In this document: piece after piece, positions 31,578 to 39,168 of the stretch | How the letters are laid out: every line of letters begins with the position of its first letter | How positions within the stretch are numbered: position 1 is the stretch's first letter | NCBI GenBank assembly: GCA_900546455.1 | Contig: URCS01000017.1 | Location: 1 to 39,168, forward strand | From: an uncultured Collinsella sp. | Lineage (GTDB): Bacteria > Actinomycetota > Coriobacteriia > Coriobacteriales > Coriobacteriaceae | Length of the DNA: 39,168 bases | Direction of reading: 5' to 3' | Notes under the pieces: model-generated | Told to the model about the DNA's origin: nothing | The model's database searches: none | Seen by the model: the letters and a program-made list of their open reading frames with translations, nothing else | Translations under genes and position numbers: made by a program

Positions 31578-32468
31578 ATGAGTGATTTTGTCCTGACCTG
31601 TGAATCCGCCGCCGACCGAACCCGTGAGTTCTTTGCGTCGCGCAATATCCCTGTCGTGTGTTTTCATTACGAGATCGACGATGTTGTCTATACGGACGAT
31701 CTGTATCAGTCGATTACGCCGGACAAGTTTTTTGCCCAGATTGCCTCGGGCGCCATGCCCAAGACGTCTCAGGTGAGCGTGGGTGAGTACGAGGAGTTTT
31801 GGGAGCCGTTTGTTGCCGAGGGTAAAGACGTGCTGCACCTGACGTTGTCGTCGGGTATTTCGGGCACGTATGGATCGGCCTGCGTTGCGGCGCAGATGCT
31901 CGCGGATCGCTATCCCCAGGGCGGCAAGGTGCGCGTCATCGATTCGCTGGCGGCGTCTTCGGGCTTTGGCCTGTTGCTGGAATATGCCGCCGACGTGCGC
32001 GATAGCGGGGCTTCACTCGACGAGACGGCTGCCTGGATCGAGGAGCACAAACTCAACCTGCACCACTGGTTCTTCTCGACCGATCTGTCGAGCTACCTGC
32101 GCGGCGGTCGCATTTCGGCTGCGAGCGCGATCATCGGCACGGCGCTTAAGATTTGCCCGCTTATGACGGTCGATTGCGACGGCAAGCTGTCGCCACGTGA
32201 GAAGATTCGCACTAAGAAGCGCGCGATTTCCGAGATGGCCAAGACCATGATGGCACACGTGCAGGACGGTGCGGATTATTCGGGTAAGTGCATCATGTCG
32301 CACTCGGCGTGCCGCGAGGATGCCGAGGCAGTTGCGGCGCTGATTGAGGAACAGGTTCCGCAGCTTAAAGGCAAGATTGAGATCAATGACATCGGTACTC
32401 TGATTGGCTCGCATACCGGACCTGGTACGGTGGCGCTCTTCTTTATGGGCGACAAACGCATGGATTAA
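31578..32468 (+). CDS. DegV family fatty-acid-binding protein
   Basis: A 296-residue soluble protein of the DegV family. These bind a fatty acid and, in Firmicutes, act as FakB, presenting it to the FakA kinase for phospholipid synthesis. Family marks are the N-terminal FVLTCESAADRTREFF, the TSQVSVGEYEEFWEP loop with the conserved T-S, LTLSSGISGTYGSA and IDSLAASSGFGLLLEYA. The C-terminal part contains SAASAIIGTALKICPLM and IGSHTGPGTVALFF. ATG 31578 follows AAGGAG (31566-31571) by six bases; ATG 31560 overlaps that site. No FakA partner is in the window. Confidence 0.92.
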   Translation: MSDFVLTCESAADRTREFFASRNIPVVCFHYEIDDVVYTDDLYQSITPDKFFAQIASGAMPKTSQVSVGEYEEFWEPFVAEGKDVLHLTLSSGISGTYGSACVAAQMLADRYPQGGKVRVIDSLAASSGFGLLLEYAADVRDSGASLDETAAWIEEHKLNLHHWFFSTDLSSYLRGGRISAASAIIGTALKICPLMTVDCDGKLSPREKIRTKKRAISEMAKTMMAHVQDGADYSGKCIMSHSACREDAEAVAALIEEQVPQLKGKIEINDIGTLIGSHTGPGTVALFFMGDKRMD

Positions 32469-32508
32469 CTTGGCCCATCACGTCGCGCACGATTGCTCAA
32501 ACGAAAAC

Positions 32509-32536
32509 GGCCCGCCTCACGTTTGTGGGGCGGGCC
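32509..32536 (-). terminator. Terminator between convergent genes
   Basis: GGCCCGCCTCAC (32509-32520) and GTGGGGCGGGCC (32525-32536) form a 12-bp stem with one T-G pair and a four-base loop. The minus strand continues GTTTTCGT, so it chiefly ends the TIM-barrel gene, and perhaps degV. Confidence 0.8.
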
Positions 32537-32548
32537 TTGCTGTTGGGG

Positions 32549-33640
32549 TTAGTGTTTCTTTCCGCGGAAGAAGAAGCCATGCAGTGACGGCTTGAGGCCG
32601 CGGTTGGCGCGATGCTCCTCGACGCGCTCGTGGATCGAGGCAACGCGCTCGATGACTTCGTCGGGAATCGGCACGTCGGGATTCATGTTCTCGACCTGGC
32701 TGACTTCGGCGGCGGCGACCTGGTCGATAATGGGCACATCGTCGCGCGAGATGACAGGTGTGGCGTCTTCCTTCATCTTGCGATAACGCTGCATCATGTC
32801 GGCCTGTAGCTGCTGGGCCGAAGGCGGCGTCCAGATGATGGCGTTGGCGCCGGCGGCGATGGTTTCGCGGATGCTCTCGGGCGTCTTGCCGCCCGGTGCG
32901 ATAAGCGGCAGGTTGGGATAGTGCTCGCGCAGCTCGCGTAGGACCTGGGGCGTGTTCTTGCCGGCGGCGATGTTGAGAATCTTGGCTCCAGCGCGCACCT
33001 TGGCGTGGGCATCGTCGTCGCAGCGAACGACCGTGGCGATGACGGGGATGTCGGCGATGTTGGTGATGTGCTCGACCATCTCGGCAGTAGCGGGGGAGTT
33101 GACCACGCAGCCCGCCGCGCCCTGCATCTCGGAGACGGCTGCCATCTGCACGGAGCGCTTACCGGTCGTAGTTCCGCCGCCCACGCCTACGAAGACCGGG
33201 CACTCGGCGACGGTCAGCAGCGCTTGCGTAATGGCGGGCTGCGGCGTGAAGGGGTAAACGGCAAAGACGGCATCGGCATTGGAGTTGCGGATGACGGCCA
33301 CGTCGGTGGTGTAAATGAGCGACTTGATGCGTCGGCCGAAGAGCGTAAAGCCGCTGGCCTCCTCGATCTCGTCGGGCATGCGAAGGGCCGCCTTGCGCAG
33401 ACGTCCGTCGATGGGCAGTGGCTCCATGGGGAGCAGTCCGCTGGGGGTCACGGCTACCTGGGGCTCGGTGAACTCGTCTGCGAGCTCGACCTCGGAGAAA
33501 TCGACCGAGGCGACGATGTCCTCGTGAACCTCGGCGGGTACATCGATGGGAGCTTGGTCGTTTGCCGCGGCAGGCGTGTCGAAGGAGCTGGTGCCGACAA
33601 AGGCGTCGACGCGCTCGTTTAGGTCGTTGAGGGTATCCAT
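32549..33640 (-). CDS. TIM-barrel-like protein of unknown function
   Basis: A 363-residue protein I cannot name. The first 90 residues are an acidic, probably disordered extension. The core (about 95-290) alternates strands and helices like a TIM barrel: CPVFVGVGGGTTTGKRSVQM, then GAAGCVVNSPATAEMVEHI, VIATVV, AKILNIAAGKNT, LPLIAPGGKTPESI and GANAIIWTPPS. This order recalls phosphate-binding aldolase or ThiE/KDPG-aldolase-like barrels. A charged C-terminal tail ends FFFRGKKH. A possible -10 (TAGAAT, 33655-33650 on the minus strand) lies so close that the mRNA leader would be about three bases, consistent with absence of a Shine-Dalgarno. Enzyme activity is not assignable. Confidence 0.6.
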   Translation of the reverse strand: MDTLNDLNERVDAFVGTSSFDTPAAANDQAPIDVPAEVHEDIVASVDFSEVELADEFTEPQVAVTPSGLLPMEPLPIDGRLRKAALRMPDEIEEASGFTLFGRRIKSLIYTTDVAVIRNSNADAVFAVYPFTPQPAITQALLTVAECPVFVGVGGGTTTGKRSVQMAAVSEMQGAAGCVVNSPATAEMVEHITNIADIPVIATVVRCDDDAHAKVRAGAKILNIAAGKNTPQVLRELREHYPNLPLIAPGGKTPESIRETIAAGANAIIWTPPSAQQLQADMMQRYRKMKEDATPVISRDDVPIIDQVAAAEVSQVENMNPDVPIPDEVIERVASIHERVEEHRANRGLKPSLHGFFFRGKKH

Positions 33641-33831
33641 GGAGGCTCGATTCTATGCGATGGTGGCCGGCGCGATGCAGCCGGAATTGCGAATGCTAAA
33701 TCGTTTGACGAGTTGATTTTTCCCCGCCGCGCCATCCGTTAGACCGAAGGGCCGGCGAACGTGAAGGAGCTGTGGTGGCGGGTATCGAGGTGCTATCTTG
33801 AAAGTCCCGTTTAAAAGAGAGGTGACGCGGT

Positions 33832-34002
33832 ATGGAATTGACAGCAATGTTTGGCTCGATTGGCCTGTGTGTGGCCGCAATCGTTGCCGCCGCGGTCATC
33901 TACTTTGTGGTCACGGCCATTAAGGGCAAAAGGGCCGAACGCAAGGAGCGCGCGATGCTTAAACAGCATCGCGACCAGCAGGGCAAACGCGCACAGAGAT
34001 AG
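33832..34002 (+). CDS. 56-residue single-pass membrane protein
   Basis: A short gene between two minus-strand genes. ATG 33832 has GAGAGG (33817-33822) nine bases upstream, and an extended -10 (TG-C-TATCTT, 33791-33799) gives a short leader. The peptide starts MELTAMFGSIGLCV and has one membrane helix (about residues 8-29, ending VIYFVVTAI). A strongly basic cytoplasmic tail follows (KGKRAERKERAMLKQHRDQQ). The layout, a helix plus basic amphipathic tail, is typical of small regulatory or accessory membrane proteins; no function can be given. Clean signals on both sides make it a believable gene despite its size. Confidence 0.65.
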   Translation: MELTAMFGSIGLCVAAIVAAAVIYFVVTAIKGKRAERKERAMLKQHRDQQGKRAQR

Positions 34003-34026
34003 CTTGTTGAGTTTTGGATCCGTGCG

Positions 34027-35130
34027 CTAGCTGCGTTTTCGAATCAGGGCAATGTAGAAGCCCTCAAAGTCGCGGCTAGGCGGAATGGTCAGCGTGCCGG
34101 GCAGGCCGTTGGCGATGGCCGATACCTGACCCGCGGCGATTGCCTCGGTCAGGGCGTTGGACTCGATGCGCGGCTCCTCACCAGCTTCCTGGGCGCGGCG
34201 TGCTTCGCTTTCGCTTGGCGTGCCGTCGAGGGGGATGAGCTCGCAGTCCATGTGCTTGTCGAGGGCTTCTTGCAGGGCGTCCTCGTTTTCCTGCGGCAAG
34301 ATCGAACAAGTCGAATAGACGAGCGTGCCGCCCGGTTTGAGGGCTCCCATGGCGCGGTCCAGAAGCGCGCGCTGCGAGCGGGCGCACTTGACGAGCAGCT
34401 GCTCGGTGAGGCCGCGCAGGCTTTTCTCGTTGCCGCTGATGACGGTGCCCGTGCCGGTGCAGGGAGCGTCGAGCAGGATGCGGTCAAAGCGGAAGAACTC
34501 GTCGAGCTCGCGTGCGTCGATACGCATGACGGGCACGTTTTTGGCACCCTGGCGGTGGAGGTTGGACTCAAGCTTTTCGGCGCGGGGAATGCTCATCTCA
34601 CAGGCGGTGAGGTGCGCCTGTCCCTGGGTGAGGGCGGCGATCTGCGTTGTCTTGCCGCCGGGGGCTGCGCACATGTCCAGGATGTCCTCGCCTGCCTGGG
34701 CGCCCAGGACCAACGGCGGCATCATGGATGACAGGCTCTGCAGGTAGATCTTGCCGTCGCGGTAGATGTCGAGATCCCACAGATCGGAAACCTGGGCCTC
34801 AGGCAGGATAAAGGCGTCTGGGTACCAGGCGACGGGGTTGTGGGCGATGCAGGCGGCATCGAGCGCCGCAGCGATGTCCTCGGCGGTCGCCTTGAGCGTG
34901 TTGGCGCGCAGCGTTACCGGGCGTGTGGCCGCGGCGCCGAAGCCCTCGATCATGAGCTTGGCATCGGCGGGCGCATAGGCGCCGGCGACCGTGTCGACCA
35001 TAAAGCGCGGCAGGTCGGCGGCGCAGGGAAGGGCGGCAAGCTGGTCGGAAAGCTCGGTAGCAGCAAACTGCCTGAGCTTGAGCTCGGCCTTGACCTGCTT
35101 TTTCTGCTTACGACGACGCGGCTTGGACAT
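34027..35130 (-). CDS. RsmB/NOP family RNA cytosine-C5 methyltransferase
   Basis: A 367-residue SAM-dependent enzyme that methylates cytosine C5 in rRNA or tRNA. The basic N-terminus (MSKPRRRKQKKQVKAEL) may help bind RNA. The SAM site DMCAAPGGKTTQIAAL lies at about residues 150-165, DAPCTGTGT has the motif IV catalytic-release Cys, and VYSTCSILPQEN has the motif VI nucleophile Cys. The YIALIRKRS end closes the fold. There is no separate NusB-like or PUA domain, so it is shorter than E. coli RsmB (429) or RsmF. The exact target base cannot be told. GGAAGG is eight bases before the ATG. It lies 60 bases downstream of the methionyl-tRNA synthetase gene on the same strand. Confidence 0.9.
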   Translation of the reverse strand: MSKPRRRKQKKQVKAELKLRQFAATELSDQLAALPCAADLPRFMVDTVAGAYAPADAKLMIEGFGAAATRPVTLRANTLKATAEDIAAALDAACIAHNPVAWYPDAFILPEAQVSDLWDLDIYRDGKIYLQSLSSMMPPLVLGAQAGEDILDMCAAPGGKTTQIAALTQGQAHLTACEMSIPRAEKLESNLHRQGAKNVPVMRIDARELDEFFRFDRILLDAPCTGTGTVISGNEKSLRGLTEQLLVKCARSQRALLDRAMGALKPGGTLVYSTCSILPQENEDALQEALDKHMDCELIPLDGTPSESEARRAQEAGEEPRIESNALTEAIAAGQVSAIANGLPGTLTIPPSRDFEGFYIALIRKRS

Positions 35131-35189
35131 CCGTCTTTCCTTCCCGTCCCAAATTGACTACTTTCCGGGCACGCCGCTGCTGGCGTGCT

Positions 35190-37340
35190 TTAGTACTGGC
35201 TCTCGTGCTTGCTAAAGAAGTCGAAGCGCGGGGGCAGCGGCTTCACGCGGTGCTCGCCGGGCTTCTCGCCCAGGCTCTCCACAAACTCATCCGTGGAGGC
35301 AAAGATGTTATCCCAGCTAAAGAAGGCGACCGGGTCAACGTCGAAGTACTCGCAGATGAGCTCGCAGCCGGCCGGCACGATGCCGTGCATGAGCACGGTC
35401 GCTACGCGCAGCTCGGTAAAGGCGTCGACGAGGGCCTGCGTCATGGCGGCGTTGGCCGGCTCGCCCTCGAGCTTGTTGGCGGCCTTGGAGGCATCGCTCC
35501 AGCGCTTGTTGGCGGCGCGCAGGTAGTCGTCGCACACAGCGAGCGCTCGGTGCGTCTCGAACTTGTACATGGCCTGCTCAAAGGCGAGGGCTGCCTGCTG
35601 GGCGGCTTCGACCACGGTGTCAGAAGCGGCACCGGCGGGGATGCAACCGTTGCGATAGGGACTCTCGTCGCCCTCCTTGACGGCGACGCCGTAGAAGCAG
35701 CTGCGGGCCAGGCGGTTGAACACGCCGGTCAGCAGCGCGCTCTCCTTAAGGGCGGGGTCGATAACGCGCTTGTCGTCGCAGGCGCGCACCTCGTTGCCGT
35801 CCTTGTCCTTGCCGGTCACGCGCGTGTCGTATGCCTTGGGGCTAAAGCTCACCGGCTTCTCGGACAGGCCGAGCGACAGCCAATGCGCGCGCATCTGCTC
35901 GCAGGTGTAGTGGTTGAGCAGGTCGTCTGCCGGCGGGGGAGGAGTCTGCGAGGACGAGCTTGCCTTTTTGCCCATGTAGAGCAGGTGGTAGCAGGCGCTG
36001 ACGGTGCTCTGCGTGAGGTTCCAACCCAGGGCCTCCCACATGGCGGTCTGCGCGATGCAATAGAAGTAGATGTTGTCCTGGCCAATGAACTGGTAGATCT
36101 GTGCGTCATCCGAGCACCACCAGTCGCGCCAGTCGAGCGAGCTGTGCTGGTAGGTGGGCGCGGGGACCTGCGTGGAATCGGCGGCGGGCTCGCCCATGAG
36201 GGCGGCATCCTGGGCGGCGACGCCCTCGGTCACGCCGGCGGCCTTGGCATCGCGTGCGAGCACGGTGCGCGTATAGCTGATGGGAGCCCACAGGCTCTCG
36301 GGCCAGCACCAGCAGGTGACGTCGGAGACGCCATCGACCTCGGGCACCGGAACGCCCCAGTCGATGTTGCCGGTGATGCGGAAGGGTACGAGCGCCTTGC
36401 CGCTGCGGAAGCGCACGCCGCCGTTGGCGAGCACCGCGTGGGCATCGTCGCGCTCCTTCCAGCTGGGGAAGGTGACGGTAAAGCTGCTCTTGTTGCCCTC
36501 GGGCTCCAGCACGGTGTGCTCGGGAAGCTGATCCTCGACGGCATCGAAGGCCTCGCGGAACTTGTTCTGGATGTAGAGCTGGGCCGGCAGCAGCCACTCT
36601 TCCATGGTCTTGGAGACCACGGAGCGAACCTGCGGGTTCTGGGCGAGCTTGGCGGTATAGGTTTTCATAAAGTCGAGGTAGGCCGGCAGGTCGAAGTAGA
36701 GGTTGTCGACCGGGCGCAGCTCGGGCACCTCGCCGGTGAGCTGGCTTTTGGGCGCGATGAGCTCCTCGGGCTCAAACTGGTGACCCAGGTCGCACTCGTC
36801 GGCATAAGCCTTCTCGGACTTGCAGCCCTGGATGGGGCAGCGGCCGATCACCTGGCGGCCGTTGAGGAACGTGCCGGCCTTGGCGTCGTAGAACTGCAGC
36901 GTGGAGCGCTTGGAGATGGTGCCCTGTTCGTGCAGACGCTCGATAATCTCGGCGGTCACCTCGTTGTGAATCTGCGCAGCCGGCTCAAGGCCCGAGCCGC
37001 CGTAGATATCGCAGCTGATGTTGTAGTTGTTGAGGGTCGCGGCCTGGCGGGAGTGATTGGACTCGACATACTCGGCGATGGACTTGTCGTAGCCCTCGTT
37101 CTCCTTGAGCTTGCGGTAGCTCTCCATGATGGGCGAGCCATAGCAGTCGGTGCCCGAGGTGAAGATGACGTTCTCGCGGCCCAGACGGTCGCGCAGGAAG
37201 CGGGCGAAGAAGTCGGCCGGGACAAAGACGCCACCGACGTGGCCAAAGTGAAGGCCCTTGTTGCCGTAGGGCTCGCCGGCGGTAACGATGGCGCGGCGAG
37301 GCCAGCTGGGACGGTCGTTCATGGAGTATTTGGATGCCAT
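35190..37340 (-). CDS. metG: Methionyl-tRNA synthetase, divergent KMSKS
   Basis: A 716-residue class I aminoacyl-tRNA synthetase best matching MetRS. IVTAGEPYGNKGLHFGHVGG contains the HIGH motif as H31-F-G-H34. IFTSGTDCYGSPI continues the Rossmann core. The zinc knuckle RCPIQGCKSEKAYADECDLG leads to EELIAPKSQLTG, as in MetRS. The expected KMSKS loop reads MGKKASSSSQTPPPPADDLL (from residue 456), so Met and the second Lys are replaced (K459-A-S-S-S463). That Lys normally stabilises the ATP transition state. A helical anticodon-type domain follows, with no C-terminal Trbp111-like tRNA-binding domain. AAGGAG precedes the ATG. It may be a specialised or weakened MetRS, or the sole one with a lineage-specific loop. 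Confidence 0.82.
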   Translation of the reverse strand: MASKYSMNDRPSWPRRAIVTAGEPYGNKGLHFGHVGGVFVPADFFARFLRDRLGRENVIFTSGTDCYGSPIMESYRKLKENEGYDKSIAEYVESNHSRQAATLNNYNISCDIYGGSGLEPAAQIHNEVTAEIIERLHEQGTISKRSTLQFYDAKAGTFLNGRQVIGRCPIQGCKSEKAYADECDLGHQFEPEELIAPKSQLTGEVPELRPVDNLYFDLPAYLDFMKTYTAKLAQNPQVRSVVSKTMEEWLLPAQLYIQNKFREAFDAVEDQLPEHTVLEPEGNKSSFTVTFPSWKERDDAHAVLANGGVRFRSGKALVPFRITGNIDWGVPVPEVDGVSDVTCWCWPESLWAPISYTRTVLARDAKAAGVTEGVAAQDAALMGEPAADSTQVPAPTYQHSSLDWRDWWCSDDAQIYQFIGQDNIYFYCIAQTAMWEALGWNLTQSTVSACYHLLYMGKKASSSSQTPPPPADDLLNHYTCEQMRAHWLSLGLSEKPVSFSPKAYDTRVTGKDKDGNEVRACDDKRVIDPALKESALLTGVFNRLARSCFYGVAVKEGDESPYRNGCIPAGAASDTVVEAAQQAALAFEQAMYKFETHRALAVCDDYLRAANKRWSDASKAANKLEGEPANAAMTQALVDAFTELRVATVLMHGIVPAGCELICEYFDVDPVAFFSWDNIFASTDEFVESLGEKPGEHRVKPLPPRFDFFSKHESQY

Positions 37341-37458
37341 GGGACTCCTTCGCATATGGTGAGAGCGCGGCCGGGCGCAAGGCCTGGCGACGCGGTGGTC
37401 AATTCGTGCATATCGTTCGACATTATCGCACATGCGGACGGGTACGTGGCAGGGGCGC

Positions 37459-37464
37459 TATCCT
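37459..37464 (+). promoter_or_regulatory. -10 element of a leaderless transcript
   Basis: TATCCT ends eight bases before the ATG at 37473, so transcription would start at about 37471. No Shine-Dalgarno is present, which fits leaderless translation. Confidence 0.45.
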
Positions 37465-37472
37465 AAGATGCT

Positions 37473-38039
37473 ATGAATGAGATTTCCAACATACATGCGT
37501 TTGAAGACGAGGAATTTCTGCACGCTTGCTTCGTGTGGGGGATGGTCGTAGTCGGCGTGTTTGCCGTGTGCCTGGTGCCGGTGTTTATGCTGCTGGGCGG
37601 GCCTGCAGACTTGGATGCGGCTGACGCGGGCGGCTGGATGGCTGTCGTGGGCTGGATAGTCGGCTTGGCTGCGGTTTCTGCGGCGTCATTTGCCGTGCAC
37701 GAGCTGGTGCACGGTGTGTTTTTTAAGCTGCTGGCGCCTGCGGGCGCGCAGGTGACCTTTGGGGCGAATCGCGAGACGGCGATGATCTATGCCTGCGCCG
37801 AGGGCGTTGTGTATTCGCGCCGGCGGTACATGGCGGTTTGCCTGGCACCGACGGCTGTTGTGACGACAACGCTTGCCCTGGGGTTTGCGTTTTCGGGCTA
37901 TCCGCTGCTGTGCTATCTGGCGGCCGGCTTGCATTTGTCAGGCTGTGTGGGCGACTGGTATTACGTGCGGACCATTTTGCGCGACCGCCGCATTGTCGCC
38001 TGCGAGGACACGTCCTTCGGCGTGCGCTTTTTCGGGTGA
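37473..38039 (+). CDS. DUF3267-type membrane metallopeptidase-like protein
   Basis: A 188-residue membrane protein with about five helices. The second half of the first region carries FAVHELVHGVFFKLL, an H-E-x-x-H zinc motif embedded next to a membrane segment, and later VCLAPTAV and LHLSGCVGDWYYV. This is the pattern of DUF3267, relatives of site-2 proteases, whose substrates are unknown. A long cytoplasmic-type N-terminus (MNEISNIHAFEDEEF) precedes the first helix. The upstream promoter suggests a leaderless mRNA. Its stop overlaps the ribosome site of queH (TGAGGAG), so the two are co-transcribed, though no functional link to queuosine is known. Confidence 0.8.
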   Translation: MNEISNIHAFEDEEFLHACFVWGMVVVGVFAVCLVPVFMLLGGPADLDAADAGGWMAVVGWIVGLAAVSAASFAVHELVHGVFFKLLAPAGAQVTFGANRETAMIYACAEGVVYSRRRYMAVCLAPTAVVTTTLALGFAFSGYPLLCYLAAGLHLSGCVGDWYYVRTILRDRRIVACEDTSFGVRFFG

Positions 38040-38049
38040 GGAGATGTCG

Positions 38050-38625
38050 ATGAAGCCGTTGTTGTTGCACGCCTGCTGTGCGCCGTGCTCTCTTGAGCCG
38101 GTCCGCCTGCTGCGCGAGGAAGGGTTTGAGCCCACAATCTGCTGGACCAACCCCAATATTCAGCCGCACGATGAATGGCAGCGGCGTTTGGACGAGCTGC
38201 GCCGGTGGTGTGCCGATGGCGACATCGAGCTTATCGAGGCGGGGGAGGACCGTGAGCGCTGGGAGGCCGGCGTGGCACCGCTGGGTGCCGATCGGCCCCG
38301 TCGCTGTCGTGCGTGCTATGCCCTGCGCTTGGCCGAGGCGTGCCGCGTGGCCCAGGAGCGTGGGTTTGAGTTTGTGGGTACGACGCTCGCCGTCTCGCCG
38401 TATCAGTTGTTCGAAACCTGCAATGATGTGTTGGAGCGTCTGGCTGCCGCCCGCGGTCTCACTCCGGTGATTCGCGATTTTCGTCCGTATTACCCCGAGG
38501 CGACACGCCGTTCGCGCGAGCTGGGCATGTATCGGCAGAACTACTGTGGTTGCCGCTTCTCGGCTGTCGAGGCGGCCATGGACCGCGCCCGCATCCGCGA
38601 CGAGCGCAAAGCGTCCAAAAAGTAG
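38050..38625 (+). CDS. queH: Epoxyqueuosine reductase QueH
   Basis: QueH (DUF208) reduces epoxyqueuosine in tRNA to queuosine, a cobalamin-independent alternative to QueG. The 191-residue protein has the family cysteines: LLLHACCAPCS at the N-terminus, PRRCRACYALRL in the middle and YRQNYCGCRFS at the C-terminus. They bind an iron-sulfur cluster and a further metal. ATG 38050 lies six bases after GAGGAG (38038-38043), which overlaps the upstream stop; ATG 38044 touches it. It is followed within 65 bases by queA, which makes the epoxyqueuosine substrate. The last two steps of the pathway are therefore side by side. Confidence 0.92.
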   Translation: MKPLLLHACCAPCSLEPVRLLREEGFEPTICWTNPNIQPHDEWQRRLDELRRWCADGDIELIEAGEDRERWEAGVAPLGADRPRRCRACYALRLAEACRVAQERGFEFVGTTLAVSPYQLFETCNDVLERLAAARGLTPVIRDFRPYYPEATRRSRELGMYRQNYCGCRFSAVEAAMDRARIRDERKASKK

Positions 38626-38644
38626 TTCATTTGGGACGTCAGCC

Positions 38645-38653
38645 TGCTAGGAT
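38645..38653 (+). promoter_or_regulatory. Possible extended -10 promoter of queA
   Basis: TG-C-TAGGAT resembles an extended -10; the transcript would start near 38660. queA may equally be read through from queH. Confidence 0.35.
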
Positions 38654-38689
38654 GTAGAGCGGACTTTAGCTATATAAGGAGTATCCGAC

Positions 38690-39168
38690 GTGTCTATGCG
38701 TACCGATGATTTTGACTACAACCTTCCTGAGGAACTGATCGCCCAGGCTCCAGCCGAGCCGCGCGACTCCTGCCGCCTGCTGGTGGTGGATCGCAAGGGC
38801 TCCCAGGCGGGAATGCCGCTGGAGCACGGCGGTACCGTTGAGCACCGCATCTTCCGCGACATCATCGACTATATCGAGCCGGGCGACGTGCTCGTCATCA
38901 ATCAGACGCGCGTGATGCCGGCCCGTCTGATCGGTCGTAAAACGGGATCGGGCGGCGTGGTCGAGACCCTGCTGCTCAAGCGCCGCGAGGACGTGGATCC
39001 GCTGGGCCATGTTTGGGAGTGCTTGGTCAAGCCGGGCAAGCGCCTGAAGCCCGGTGCTCATATTGAGTATCGCGCCGGTGGCGCCCATGCGCCCGAGGGG
39101 GCTCCCGTGGTGCTGACGGCCGAGGTTGTCGACTTTGTCACCGATAGCCGCGGCGGCCGCCTGGTACG
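38690..39168 (+). CDS. queA: SAM:tRNA ribosyltransferase-isomerase QueA (3' end outside window)
   Basis: QueA transfers and isomerises the ribosyl part of S-adenosylmethionine onto preQ1 in tRNA, making epoxyqueuosine. Only the first 159 codons are in the window. They show the family start MRTDDFDYNLPEELIAQAP, then RDSCRLLVVDR, the conserved GDVLVINQTRVMPARLIGRK and the ETLLLKRRED segment. GTG 38690 is chosen because AAGGAG (38676-38681) is eight bases upstream; ATG 38696 is two codons later. It lies directly after queH. Confidence 0.93.
   Translation, partial: MSMRTDDFDYNLPEELIAQAPAEPRDSCRLLVVDRKGSQAGMPLEHGGTVEHRIFRDIIDYIEPGDVLVINQTRVMPARLIGRKTGSGGVVETLLLKRREDVDPLGHVWECLVKPGKRLKPGAHIEYRAGGAHAPEGAPVVLTAEVVDFVTDSRGGRLV

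Noticed and set aside
35154..37466. 770-codon open frame on the plus strand opposite metG
   Set aside because: Antisense shadow caused by codon bias of metG, which has clear synthetase motifs and a ribosome site.

Overview
The window is high-GC DNA packed with genes on both strands. It looks like the chromosome of a gut actinobacterium of the class Coriobacteriia, most likely Collinsella or a close relative. This rests on gene content and style: an actinobacterial-type LexA box in front of ruvCAB, class III fructose bisphosphatase, C69 dipeptidase, glycine/serine-rich surface proteins with a C-terminal membrane anchor, and no respiratory genes. It was judged by eye, without a database search. 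Both edges cut a gene.

Layout. 1-3.4 kb: the tail of a NAD-synthetase-like protein, then ruvC-ruvA-ruvB as an overlapping operon behind a LexA-type operator. 3.5-5.2 kb: formate-THF ligase. 5.4-11.2 kb: a single-pass membrane protein with kinase/FHA-like threonine motifs, a cation efflux protein, a zinc-ribbon protein, a candidate type I toxin-antitoxin locus, a YhcG/DUF1016 nuclease-like protein and a small PH-like protein. 11.3-14.7 kb: an exported phosphatidylinositol-type phospholipase C and a lipoprotein. 15.1-16.6 kb: fchA-like cyclohydrolase and folD. 16.65-16.88 kb: a MITE-like inverted-repeat element. 17-20.8 kb: C69 dipeptidase, a phasin-like small protein and an ABC1/UbiB kinase. 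20.8-28.1 kb: a cobalamin riboswitch followed by two surface proteins with DUF4430 (transcobalamin C-domain-like) modules. 28.2-31.3 kb: two tandem GtrA proteins downstream of fbp. 31.5-39.2 kb: DegV, a TIM-barrel-like protein, a 56-aa membrane protein, an RsmB/NOP-type methyltransferase, a divergent methionyl-tRNA synthetase, a DUF3267 protein, queH and the start of queA.

Four things stand out. (1) The riboswitch-led unit at 20.83-28.14 kb is a coherent candidate system for capturing corrinoids at the cell surface. It joins a B12-sensing leader to five DUF4430-like domains in two adjacent membrane-anchored proteins. (2) At 9.36-9.65 kb a 30-codon ORF is flanked by two near-identical blocks in inverted orientation. 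One block could drive a ~93-nt RNA able to pair with the ORF's Shine-Dalgarno sequence, a possible new type I toxin-antitoxin family. (3) folD has lost the lysine and glutamine needed for cyclohydrolase activity and sits directly behind a separate cyclohydrolase gene, so the two steps appear divided between two proteins. (4) The methionyl-tRNA synthetase has a degenerate KMSKS loop.

Together fhs, fchA and folD give a complete formate to methylene-THF branch. queH and queA are adjacent steps of queuosine tRNA modification. All functional calls rest on motifs read by eye.
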